NCBI GenBank assembly: GCA_037043015.1
Contig: CM073325.1
Coordinates: 14,735,001 to 14,799,000 of the forward strand
Direction: 5' to 3'
Source of the DNA: Bryum argenteum
Lineage: Eukaryota; Streptophyta; Bryopsida; Bryales; Bryaceae
Length of the DNA stretch: 64,000 nt
Shown here: positions 22,165 through 32,900 of the stretch, in pieces
Position numbering within the stretch: position 1 is the stretch's first letter
Layout of the letters: each line of letters opens with the position of its first letter
The notes under the pieces: model-generated
Seen by the model: only the letters and a program-made list of their open reading frames with translations
Told to the model about the DNA's origin: nothing
Database searches by the model: none
Translations under genes and position numbers: made by a program

Positions 22165-22790
22165 ACATGTCTGCATCACGGCGAATAGAATCTGACACTC
22201 GTCCTGAAGGTAGAGCTCGTCGGTTCCGACTGATGGCCATGCGGCACCACTGTGGCCTCACGTACTTGGATGTGTCCACGCGGAAGTCAATTATATGCTC
22301 CGTATTCTCCTCAGTCGGCACCCCATTATTTGTGGATTCCAGGATGCGGGTGCGAGTCACATTGTTTTTGCCAACCAGGTACCGAAAGATGGAGAGCCAT
22401 GACTCCTCGATTTCAAAGCCGAGAGTTGGGTCGTGATTGTAGACGCCTTGCTCGATGCGCTGTGTTTCGTCCGTAGGCAGCCTGAGGTGAAATCCTGAGG
22501 CCCTGAGGGGCGGAATATTTATATGTCGGGCATAAGTGTAGGATTGTAAGCAGCAAGTACTGAATGCAGCATACTCCTCACTCGAAGTTGCAAGATGGAA
22601 TATCTTCACCGAAGTTTCCTTGCAAGCATCGATATTGACTAGTTTCTAGCACGTAGCGGTAGAACAAAAGTTTTATAATCGAAGTGGAATGAAGATTTGC
22701 AATGCGCAGGATTTTTATATATCATAAAAACAGGGATCTGTCTTCGAGGGCGTATGGCGTCGCACACAAGGAGAAGGAAGTAGACTTTCT
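22165..22790 (-). pseudogene. decayed companion sequence, copy F (best preserved)
   Basis: The minus-strand frame at 22163-22609 stays open for 148 codons. It contains GVYNHDPTLGFEIEESWLS, GKNNVTRTRILESTNNG, TEENTEHIIDF and YVRPQWCRMAI, with no ATG at a sensible start. These peptides recur in copies G and E with substitutions. I do not recognise a family. It could be the remnant of an exon once neighbouring the founder ELIP, or a short functional protein with unseen exons. Confidence 0.45.
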
Positions 22791-23268
22791 ATTGAGCGTA
22801 CAATTGATAGTTATCCATCATATTTATCACCGATTATGAAATGTATGAAAAATATTGATCTTACAAACTTCCTATTAGTACTTCAAACGATAAAATTCGA
22901 TAACGGCGGTTGTCAACCATCAAAATAGATGTGATGTGCTCGACTTTAAAATGCATTCAGTTCATTTGACAGATTTCAGCCGGTACATTACAGAAATTCA
23001 ACAGACATGAACGGTTACCTTTGATGGTGCAAAAAGATAAGATTTACTAGTGAAATTCTCATCGGATCAAAAATTACAACTCATTGGCAGAGAAGGCGCA
23101 ATACGCTCCATGCCATCACAAACTGTACAAGCTGGACCAATTCATCCAGATTTGGCTGCACATCATGAGCACAACTACACACTACAGGCTACATGAGTTC
23201 AAAATTTTCACGAACTCACTTCTCTTCTTGGCCAAATATCTCATCTGTACATTACAAATAATCTACAT
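22791..23268. other. inter-ELIP spacer and 3' flank of copy 7
   Basis: No gene is seen. A degenerate GGTTGTCAACCATC motif lies near 22907, and the ELIP 3' block runs from about 23070 (TTACAACTCATTGGCAG, ACAAACTGTACAAGCTGGAC). Confidence 0.55.
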
Positions 23269-23967
23269 CTAATGGAAGACGGGAGTTCCACGGATGAGCT
23301 CCGTCACCACCAGTGACAAGAAGCCCAACATCGCCAGACGCCCGTTCCATCTCTCCGCTTGCGCCGTGAATGGCCCAAAGCTGCGCGCGTCCGTGGACTC
23401 ACCATTCATGATTGGCACAATCGATGCATACGTGAACAGCTGCACAGCTCCCACGAAGTAAAGCAGCCCGCTCGTCGAGGGGTTGAACAGCTGCTGCATC
23501 ACCGTCAGCCCGGTAGCCTTCTCCGCGAAGAAAGCCCACACAATACCCAACATGGCCAGACGGCAGTTGATGGCTTCAGGTGCCGCACCTTCGAAAGCGA
23601 ACACGCTCAGGAACGACTTGTCGCCGGTCTCTGGGCGCCTCTCGATCTCAGGGCGGGGGGTGAACCCGATGGCCTGGTCGAACCCGGGTGTGGGCTTGGC
23701 GCCAAAGAATGACCGCTGCTCTGACTCATTGGTCTCCATGCTCTTCAAGATCTCTCCTTCCGTAATCTCCTTCTTCGTATTCTCATCAATGGTCTCTCGC
23801 AGACCCTTCCCGGCCTCGCATCTCACTCGCCCGGCTAAAGAGGTGGCCACCCTGGGAGCTCCCATCACCCGCGCATTGCCATTCAGATGCTTGATCCTGT
23901 TGAGAGGAGCAAGAGCGCCGAGACCACTTGCAGTAACAGTCATCTGCGACATCATTGCTGCAGCCAT
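23269..23967 (-). CDS. ELIP: early light-induced protein, copy 7
   Basis: Intronless, 232 residues. Differences from copy 1: I22L, S63N, N76S, Y87F, D126E and V132A. D126E, close to the start of helix I, is unique in the array. S63N is shared only with copy 8. The promoter lacks an ACGT core. Confidence 0.95.
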   Translation of the reverse strand: MAAAMMSQMTVTASGLGALAPLNRIKHLNGNARVMGAPRVATSLAGRVRCEAGKGLRETIDENTKKEITEGEILKSMETNESEQRSFFGAKPTPGFDQAIGFTPRPEIERRPETGDKSFLSVFAFEGAAPEAINCRLAMLGIVWAFFAEKATGLTVMQQLFNPSTSGLLYFVGAVQLFTYASIVPIMNGESTDARSFGPFTAQAERWNGRLAMLGFLSLVVTELIRGTPVFH

Positions 23968-24108
23968 TGTAAACTAAACTTGCTGTGTAATTACAGACGG
24001 GGATTGTGTGAAATCAAACTGAACGCAAAGTTTGATTGCTGAAAGAATGAAAAACAATGTTGCGTATGTAAGTTCGAATGTTGTGAAGGGTGAGCTGAAT
24101 GATGTTGT

Positions 24109-24275
24109 TTATATAGCAGCAGGAATAAGCCAGATGTGGCATAGATGAGCATGCAGAGAGTTAGGCAGCCGGATGCACTATACCAGAGCGACAGATGGGT
24201 GGAAGAAGGGAGAGGTGAAAGAGGGTGGCATGTGGCAACAGAGATTATCCTGTGAAAGCAGCCTCCCTGGGTTTA
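24109..24275 (-). promoter_or_regulatory. ELIP copy 7 promoter module lacking the G-box
   Basis: TATATAAA (complement at 24109-24116) and GGCATGTGGCAA near 24227-24238. The core position reads GCCTCCCTGGGTTTACG, with no ACGT. Confidence 0.65.
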
Positions 24276-24404
24276 CGTTCTGTGCTTTTTGAAAGTACTC
24301 TGTTCCTTCGTGGTCCACATTTTGCTCGAGTTCAATTGCTTACTTTCATAGTTCGCTGGACCCGAACACTTGTCTGAAAAGCAGAAAACGAGTCTATTTA
24401 ATAT

Positions 24405-24930
24405 CTGCATCGATGCGAACAGAATCTGACACTAGTGTTGACAGGCGAGCTCGTCGGTGGCCATGCGGCACCACTGTGGCCCTACGTACGTGGATGTGTC
24501 CGGGGGAAAGTCGATGCTCCGTATACTCCTCGGTCGTCATCCCATTCTCAGTGGATGCCAGAATGCGGGTGCGAGTCTCATTGTTCTTGCCAAGCAGGTG
24601 AATTGGAAGATGAGGAGCTCTGGCTCCTTGATTTCGAAGTCGAGAGTTGCATTGTGGTTGTACACGCCATCCTCGCAGCCCTGTTGTTTCGTTCCTGTAG
24701 ATGGCCCGAGGCCAAATCCTGGCTGGGAGGAAAATTTTGTGCAAGAGCTGGATACAGCCCAATCCTCGTTCAGGGTTTGCAAAAATAAATTATCTTCACC
24801 ATAATTCCCTTGCAAGCATCGAAAACTGTCATCTCTCAAGCATGCGGCGGTGGAATAAAGGATATATAATTCAGAGGTGGATGAGGACGCCCGTTCGGCA
24901 GAATTTCAAAATAATCTAGAAACAGCGATA
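24405..24930 (-). pseudogene. decayed companion sequence, copy G
   Basis: The minus strand gives GKNNETRTRILASTENG followed by TTEEYTEH, matching copy F. The frame then shifts, so the VRPQWCRMAI part is out of register. The tail has the conserved CTTGCAAGCATCGAAAACTG block. Confidence 0.5.
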
Positions 24931-25544
24931 GATACTTATTTAGTCGTATTGCACAAGGAGATTGGTCCCCGACATAATTCGTTTATGTCGGCATCAGAGT
25001 GACGAAAGTTCGGTTTATATGATTGGTGAGAGTCAAAAACTAGTTTGCGTCTCTCAAGTGTTACGAGAGAAGGTTAAACGATATTAAGAATAATGATTTG
25101 TTTTGCAACGCAATGCAATCATTGCAGCAGTTAAACAGATGAAACATTTGAATTTTCTAATATTAGTGAAGGAAGGTTTATTGAATGGTAACTGCCAATC
25201 ATCAAAACAGAAGTGATGGAATGTGTAGATAGTTACTTTACAATTTCAGCAAACACATTCTGGTAATTCAACAGAAATTTCTTTTAACGCATACATTTCG
25301 TATCAAAAAGGATAAAATCTGGGTAAAAAATCACATCGCTTTGAAGGTTACAACTCAGTGGCAGAGATAGCGCAATACGCTCATTGCCATTTCAAAACTG
25401 TACAGACTGGACAAATTTATCCAGATCAGAATAAACTACATGATCAATACTGCACACCACACGCTACATAAATCCACGATTCTAGCGGACTCATTTCTCT
25501 CCTCTTAGTCCAAAATTTACTCTGTACATCACATGAATCCTCAT
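24931..25544. other. inter-ELIP spacer and 3' flank of copy 8
   Basis: No gene is seen. The ELIP 3' block runs from about 25330 (GAAGGTTACAACTCAGTGGC, AAACTGTACAGACTGGACAA). Confidence 0.55.
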
Positions 25545-26243
25545 CTAATGAAAGACGGGGGTTCCGCGAATGAGCTCCGTCACCACCAGTGACAAGAAGC
25601 CCAACATGGCCAGACGCCCGTTCCATCGCTCGGCTTGCGCCGTGAATGGCCCAAAGCTGCGCGCGTCCGTGGACTCACCATTCATGATTGGCACAATCGA
25701 TGCATACGTGAACAGCTGCACAGCTCCCACGAAGTAAAGCAGCCCACTCGTTGAGGGGTTGAACAGCTGCTGCATCACCGTCAGCCCGGTAGCCTTCTCC
25801 GCGAAGAAAGCCCACACAATACCCAACATGGCCAAACGGCAGTTGATGGCTTCAGGTGCCGCGCCGTCGAAAGCAAACACGCTCAGGAACGACTTGTCGC
25901 CGGTCTCTGGGCGCCTCTCGATCTCAGGGCGGGGGGTGAACCCAATTGCCTGGTCCATCCCGGGCGTGGGCTTGGCGCCGAAGAATGACCGCTGCTCTGA
26001 CTCATTGGTCTCCATGCTCTTCAAGATCTCTCCTTCCGTGATCTCCTTCTTCGTATTCTCATCAATGGTCTCTCGCAGGCCCTTTCCAGCCTCGCATCGC
26101 ACTCGCCCGGCCAACGACGTGGCCACTCTGGGAGCTCCCATCACCCGGGCAGTCCCATTCAAATGCTTGATCCTGTTGAGAGGAGCAAGAGCGCCGAGAC
26201 CGCTTGCAGTAACAGTCATCTGCGACATCATTGCTGCGGCCAT
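25545..26243 (-). CDS. ELIP: early light-induced protein, copy 8
   Basis: Intronless, 232 residues, right-hand end of the array. Differences from copy 1: I22L, N31T, S63N, N76S, Y87F, F96M and V132A. The promoter is almost the same as that of copy 3. No companion sequence follows on its right, so the array ends within this unit, at about 26.6 kb. Confidence 0.95.
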   Translation of the reverse strand: MAAAMMSQMTVTASGLGALAPLNRIKHLNGTARVMGAPRVATSLAGRVRCEAGKGLRETIDENTKKEITEGEILKSMETNESEQRSFFGAKPTPGMDQAIGFTPRPEIERRPETGDKSFLSVFAFDGAAPEAINCRLAMLGIVWAFFAEKATGLTVMQQLFNPSTSGLLYFVGAVQLFTYASIVPIMNGESTDARSFGPFTAQAERWNGRLAMLGFLSLVVTELIRGTPVFH

Positions 26244-26387
26244 TGTAAACTAACTTTCTGTATAATTACAAACGGGGAAGGTGTATGTAAATCGGGCTGT
26301 ATGCAAAATTTGATCGTTCTGAGAGAGCTGAATAATGGAATGTAAGCACGTTTGAATGTTATGATGTGGTAGAGAAATGCTGTCGAA

Positions 26388-26548
26388 TATATACAGCAGG
26401 AGGAGCTTGTGCCGTAGATGGGCATGCAGAGCGAGCTAGGTAGCCAGATGCACGCTACTGCGAGCGACAGATGCGATTGGAGAAGGGGAGAGGTGAAAGA
26501 GGGTGGCATGTGGCAGTAAAGATTTTCTCGTGAAAGTTGCCTACGTGG
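26388..26548 (-). promoter_or_regulatory. ELIP copy 8 promoter module
   Basis: TATATA at 26388-26393, GGCATGTGGCAG near 26505-26516, and ACGTGG at 26543-26548. Similarity to copy 3 continues to about 26610 and then stops. Confidence 0.7.
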
Positions 26549-26599
26549 GGTTACTTTTGGTACTTTAGAAACTGCACTTCCGTGGTCCATATCTTGCCG

Positions 26600-26978
26600 T
26601 TCACTTCCATCAACGGCTTCATTTCGTTAAGCTGTTTGTACTTCATTGGCTGCGTCCGCTGTGGAAGATCCAAGCCGCTCCGTGGTGGCCAGGCGATTTG
26701 CAATTGCGCTGAGATTGTGCCACCAAAGTTGACTTCAATCAGTGAATACGGCCATATATTACAAGGAGAATGATCCAAAATTGATCGTGTACATTAGCTG
26801 CTAATAAAGATTAGGTGAAATTGCCTAGACGAATTGCTGCAATTCTAGTTTCTAGTCCTGGTCAGCTCCTACAGTAATAATCGTCTGGGATTGTCCAGAA
26901 TGGATTATAGTACAACACAGTTTCCGCTACCCCTACAAAATTAAAATCACCTGTGCCTCGATTCAGGTAAAGGTTTGA
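26600..26978. other. array edge and polymerase 3' flank
   Basis: No gene is seen. Similarity to the ELIP unit fades by about 26660. The remainder probably includes the 3' UTR of the polymerase epsilon gene, which reads leftward and stops at 26979. Confidence 0.5.
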
Positions 26979-29900
26979 TCAAGGAGATGTGCTCGATAAC
27001 GGCGTTACAAGCCAGGAAACAACTTCCTCCAGCAACTCAAAGCCGTGATACTTTGCAATATTCAGAAACACTTGCAGCCCCCTCTGAAACTCGGCTGGGC
27101 TGGTTGAGTTCTTGAACGCTCCAGCACAGGTACACTGATCCGCTAGGTGCGTTGCCTTCACCTGACGGCATTTCATGCAGGTGAGGTCTTGTAGATGGTA
27201 CAAACGTTCTCGTTGACGTACTATTTGTAGGAGGGTGTTCTCAATCCATGCACGATCATAAGGTTGGCCACAAGAGGGCACAACACAGCGCCAGTCATGC
27301 TCCAGTAAGGCAGCATCGCGACAAAGATCAAGATCTCTGCAGTCATTACAATAACTGTTCCAATACCACTGGTTAGAATCAATGAGTTTCTCGTCCTACT
27401 GAAACCTCTAGTTAGTGGCTAGAGATGCATGTTTGTCACTGAATCCATCACATTGAAAAAACCCAGACATGTACTTGCGAGGAATGAAGTCATTACAGAT
27501 ATTCGTTTTGAGCAATCTATTACCTGCATATGACATTTGGTAGGGTGAAAGAGCGACATGGGTCTTCAAAGGCGGCCTCTGCAGCGAACTCCCGGACATG
27601 CACCAATTTCAGCAGATTTTTTCTCATAACCTGCAGTAAGAAACGTAGTACAATTGAAAAAACCCTCTTGACAGATCCAAGGTGTTTCAGAATGAAAACA
27701 CATTACCTTGAAGATGCAGAGCTGTTGAGACTTGAATTGAAGAAGTTCGAAGTGCTGATCGAATTTAAGACATATGAATTGAGGAAGACTATACAAGTGC
27801 ACGGCGCTGGACTATTATTCGAACTGAGATGTTAAAATAGAAGTGAACTAACCATTATATTGTGCTGAACACGATTATCTAGAGCCAGGACAGCACAAAC
27901 TTGCTTGATGAACTCCAGCGCAGGATCAGACATAGCCAGATGCGACCCAGCCAATTTCGGGAATTCTCGTGAAAGTTGAGTTTCAGGATCTTCCTCATCT
28001 CTCCGTCTTGCATTCATGTGCCTTTGCACATCTCGAACCACCCTCAATAGTTTGTCTGTGAAATAAGACGCAATCTGCAGATGTAACCAGACAGAGATAG
28101 CTTAGTTTCGAACAGATATTCTGAAGTTGTTGAGAAGAGTATGAATGAAACTAAATGGTTGAGGACCGCATGAGATGCTGCTGCTTTAGTAGCAAAGAGC
28201 TCAGGGATAGTGAAACGAAACCGAGTACTTTCACCACACCTGTTCTTTAAGGTATGCAACCTCTTGCAATTCCATATCAGCGCCAGCAGAGATTGTAACA
28301 GAAGGTGTGCTGGATACAAGGCCACCATCTCTTTCTGCAGCAAGCAAAGCTGCTCGATCTTGGGAGTGCTTCCATGGAATATAGATGTATTCTGACACTA
28401 TGACCACAAAGTAGTCCTGCACAAATTACAATGTCAAATCTTAACCACTTGACTTTGAGATGAGTTGTATTCTAAATCCTTCTCGTGATCATCAAACGCT
28501 AAGTATGCTCAAACATACAACTTAAGTCTTAATTGCTCTAGCTGCAAACAAGGCTGTGGTGAATTGAGTTGTACCTGTGTCACCTTCGGCAGAAATTCTG
28601 CTATATTCCAGCTCGACACGATCTCATTAGAGCCATTCTGATTCGGGTCTTGAGATAGGTCACTAGGCTCAATCTCCGGTCGAACATCTTTCGCTTGAAT
28701 ACCACCATAATTGTACTGCAATAGCCAATCGTTTCATTAAAATAGACATCTCGAAACCTTAGGCACTATTTGCGCCAAACACAGAGATTGAATTAGGGAA
28801 AGTGCATTAGGAGGATTTTTTCAATAGTTCATATACAGTTTTTGTTAACCTAGAGACAGTAAGGATATCATAGTCTAGATATTTCAAGGCTCAAGATCTA
28901 CTTCAAGTTTATGAAGCCATGTATGACCATATAATTCTAACCTGATCCATAAAGAGCAGAGAATGCCAGTAGCGCTTTGGCTCCAACTCTATCCATTCAA
29001 ACAACTCCCTGCACGACATGTCAAGTGAAGCAAATTAAAACTTTATTCATTAGTATCCGTCTTGAAAATAGCCCTCTAATCGATTTGTATAAGCGACGAA
29101 CTCCTGTCCTGAGATATGCTCATCAAAAACTATGAGCTGGATAAATTCAGAACCAAGGAGTTCATTGCACGCAACATTATGATGTCGTTTGAGAAGAGAC
29201 TCTTTGACAAGGAACTGAGCCCATTCCTCTATTCATTAAGAGAAAATGGCATGATGACCCAGATGAGACAAGTACCTAGATTTTAGGGTCTTCAGAAGGT
29301 ACTCGCAGTAGCCTTGAGCAGCGGCCATATCATACTTTCCAGTAGCTATAATGATGCGTGAGAAGTCAGCAAAGACTATAGTGGCCCTCAACTTTCGCAA
29401 CTCCGAAAGCAGCAGAGCAAAGACCTTCTGCATAATCTGGTGACAGGCAACAACATTTGACGAATAAGAAGACATCTGTGAGCAGCTCCTCTCGTGAGAA
29501 CATCTGGAATCTATCAAGTGAAAACCTAAAGGAAACGTTCTCTAAAAATACACTGAGGATCCTACTCAGAAACATCGAACAACATGAGAGAAAAACAGTC
29601 CTGTGCTGGTTAGCACTGAAGGTTGAACATTAACCAGTGCAAATCACGAAGCAAATTATGTGGAAGGTTGAAGTACAAAATGTCAAGACTATATACCTTG
29701 TGAAGAACACGGTGAAGAGCTGGGTCGTGCAGCTTTGATGTTGGACTAATGTTCCATCAACAGACAGGATAATAGATAATCAGATAAATTGACTAAAATG
29801 AGGAAGTACCCGAACACAGGTTTGACAAAAGCAGGTAAAAAGATATCAAAAGGCTTGATATTTCTGAAGGAATAAAAATAAACAGAAATTGGAATCTGAA

Positions 29901-32900
29901 GCCAAAGCCAGAGTGATGAGAATCGCACACCTGCATAACCAACGGTAGAGGTGTTGCAAGAGAGCATCTGCAAATGTATTGCCTGACGAAACAGCGTCAT
30001 TAAGCCAGCCTTGTACAAGTTGCTTCAGTACCCGAAATGCTGGTGCACAAGCTAAGCTTTCATCCCAATTTGCTTGTCCAGCCCCAAGAGTAACAGCGTC
30101 CTGAGATTCTGCGTTGAATCCCAAGAGAGCACCGCCTTCGAGCTCATTAATCTGACTGCTCTTAAGCAAAGCATTCACTGCCAGATGATGCACCTGGTGA
30201 CATGATCAACTTTAATACCAAGAAATCCAAAATTCCAGTAAAAAATCGAAGCCCCTCAGCTCTGAATTATTTTTTAAATGCATCTTCTTGACTGTTTTAA
30301 GAGCGCGCACTAAACTGAAATTGACAAGCAGGAATCCTAACCTTGAGCTCTATACTAATACTTCGATATGCGCCTGGATATATCAGAGCTGGTTGCTGAA
30401 CCTGCAGAATAAAGTATGCTCACAATCAACAAGTAGCGAAAGAGATAATCCAGAAACCAAAGTTTGAATCTGATTCTTCCTAACTGTAAGTTACAGTAAA
30501 AAGTCAGATGATAACAAACATGTTCATACTAGTTTCTGATGAATATACCGCACATCGTATTACCGCACATCGTATTACAACTCTATAACGTTTGAAATCA
30601 GCATAAGGTGCTGTAGAAAGGACGCAAAACATTTCGCAGTAGTAACGAATAATTAAATATTTTCGAACTTTAAGTCTGACAAGCAGAAATAACCAATTTA
30701 AGGGTGTACCTCATCCGCAAAGCTAGGTTCCTCCTCAGGAACTCCACCAAGATCTGGTACTCCATCATTAGAAACCCAGAGCACCTACAGTTGAGGATCC
30801 AATATGAACTTCAGCTCTGGATTCCGAGAAGTCAAATTATCTACTTAACCAAACCGCTATCATCCAAAGCTTTTAATCAAAATTAAAACTCTTAAGGAGC
30901 TCACCTGCTGATGATCCCGTAAAGCACGAGCAAAAAAAGTGTCCGCTGTGAATAAAAGCCAGTCCGAATTGAAATTTCCAAGCGGGACCTGAATATGAGC
31001 AACAACGGGAATTAACGAGACATGCAGTGCCTAAGCGTGTCTAAGCTATTTCCACTCTAAATTTGGCAAGTACGTGTCAACATCTTTAAAGATGACCTAA
31101 ACACATGAAGCAACCAACCCGATCATTTCATATTCATCATGATAGCTTCATGATGGATGATACGACCTATCAAAGAAATGAAGAACAAAAAATTCTTCGT
31201 ACAAACTGACGGAAATTGATTGCTTCAAAGTTTCTAACACCAAACATGAACTATGTTGATTTCTTTGATTTGGGATTTTTTAGAAAGAAAACAACTGTTC
31301 AATATAGGTAAAAAATCTGTTGAAGTGAAAAGAAAATACATGTGCATATCGTGCTAGAGTAATTCTCTCTTGAAGCCATATACTGGATGCAGCACAACGT
31401 TGCATGGCGACCCTGCCAGCCAAAGGCTGCCACCCAAGTGTCTGCAACATGACAACAATGTCGCTAATAAGAATACAAGAATTTGAAACAAGAGACATAT
31501 CATTACAATTATGACCAATTGCCATACGGTATCAGCTCGCGACATTAAACATCTAGAATCAGATGTACAGAGAATGAAGAGGGAACTATAGATTGAGATC
31601 CGAATTTGAATGGGTTAAACAAGATCATTAACCTGATATTGACTATCCCGAGCATTGCATGCAACTTGAATACAAGGAAGTTCTGTCAGGGCTCTAATTG
31701 AAGTCTTGAGTGCGTCCAAGTTAGGACATTCTACGACAGCCAGAGTGGGACCTGTACGCTGATTTCTGAACACCAGAATCAAAGAGCAACTTGTAAGTTA
31801 GGAAGCGAAGATACATGCAAAGTTTGAGCAAATACAGTAAGAGTCTTACTACAAAAGACGTTCAAAAAACATAAGTGCTACAACTACAAGACAGATGGAT
31901 ACTGAATTGTCGATGACTCTAATCCACCTGAACATTACATAGAATTCTGAGCAGAGATCTGCAAGTAAACACAACAATCTTACCAAACTCAATGATTTGG
32001 TAAACCATATTGAAAAACCTGTTCAAGAGATGCGAACATCATGAAACTACAGTCGCTAACACATTTGCTACACAGACTGGCCAGAACTCTTTCTCAGGCG
32101 ATTGACAGACCAGTCTTGAAAGTTTCCAGCAGCCAAGAAGCTCAGGTTGGCCTTTACATGGATAAATGACCTCAAATTTCAACGAATTAACACTGAGTTC
32201 CGCGAAGAAATGGGTCATTGCACAGTACCTATAGTCACTTAATATCCTTTGTAATAGTCGTCCCGCATCTGCATTAGTTGAAACGTATTCAACCTGCAAA
32301 GCGAATGTTCTGTCAACGACTGCCATTGTCTGATTCAAGGTGGTGACACACTTACTCAGAGATATAAGTTCAAATTATGCACGCTATTATGAGCAGGTAG
32401 CTGAGGTACTATCTATTGATCTTTTGCTACGCATGCAGACTTCAGTTCGGCCACACTAACCTCGTATGTCAGCTCAGAAACGTCAACGTCAGATTGACTG
32501 TGATTTTGGAAGGCGGTACGAGATTGGCGCTCCAGCTGGGCGATGGAGATTTCACGATTGGTGAAGGGATTTACAACCACAACAAGTATTTTGGAAGTCG
32601 TGGGCGTGTACAAAGCATATAATCCCCTGTTATCCATCCAGCTGATGCCCAAGCGATTTCAAAGCGTCAGTACAGCAGAGAAAATGAAAACAACACCAAC
32701 ACTAGAGTCTCGGAAATTCACCTAGCCTGCTATGATTTCGTATTACAAAAGAAAACATCTAGATTCTTCTAGCAAATGCTCAGTATGAAAGATTAGCGTC
32801 TCTTATGGCCACCGGCCCACCATGGTACATAATTGGGTCACTTCAACAGAAACTTATCGCATGCTGAAGCTCTCAACTGGACAAGTCTATGATTCAATGA

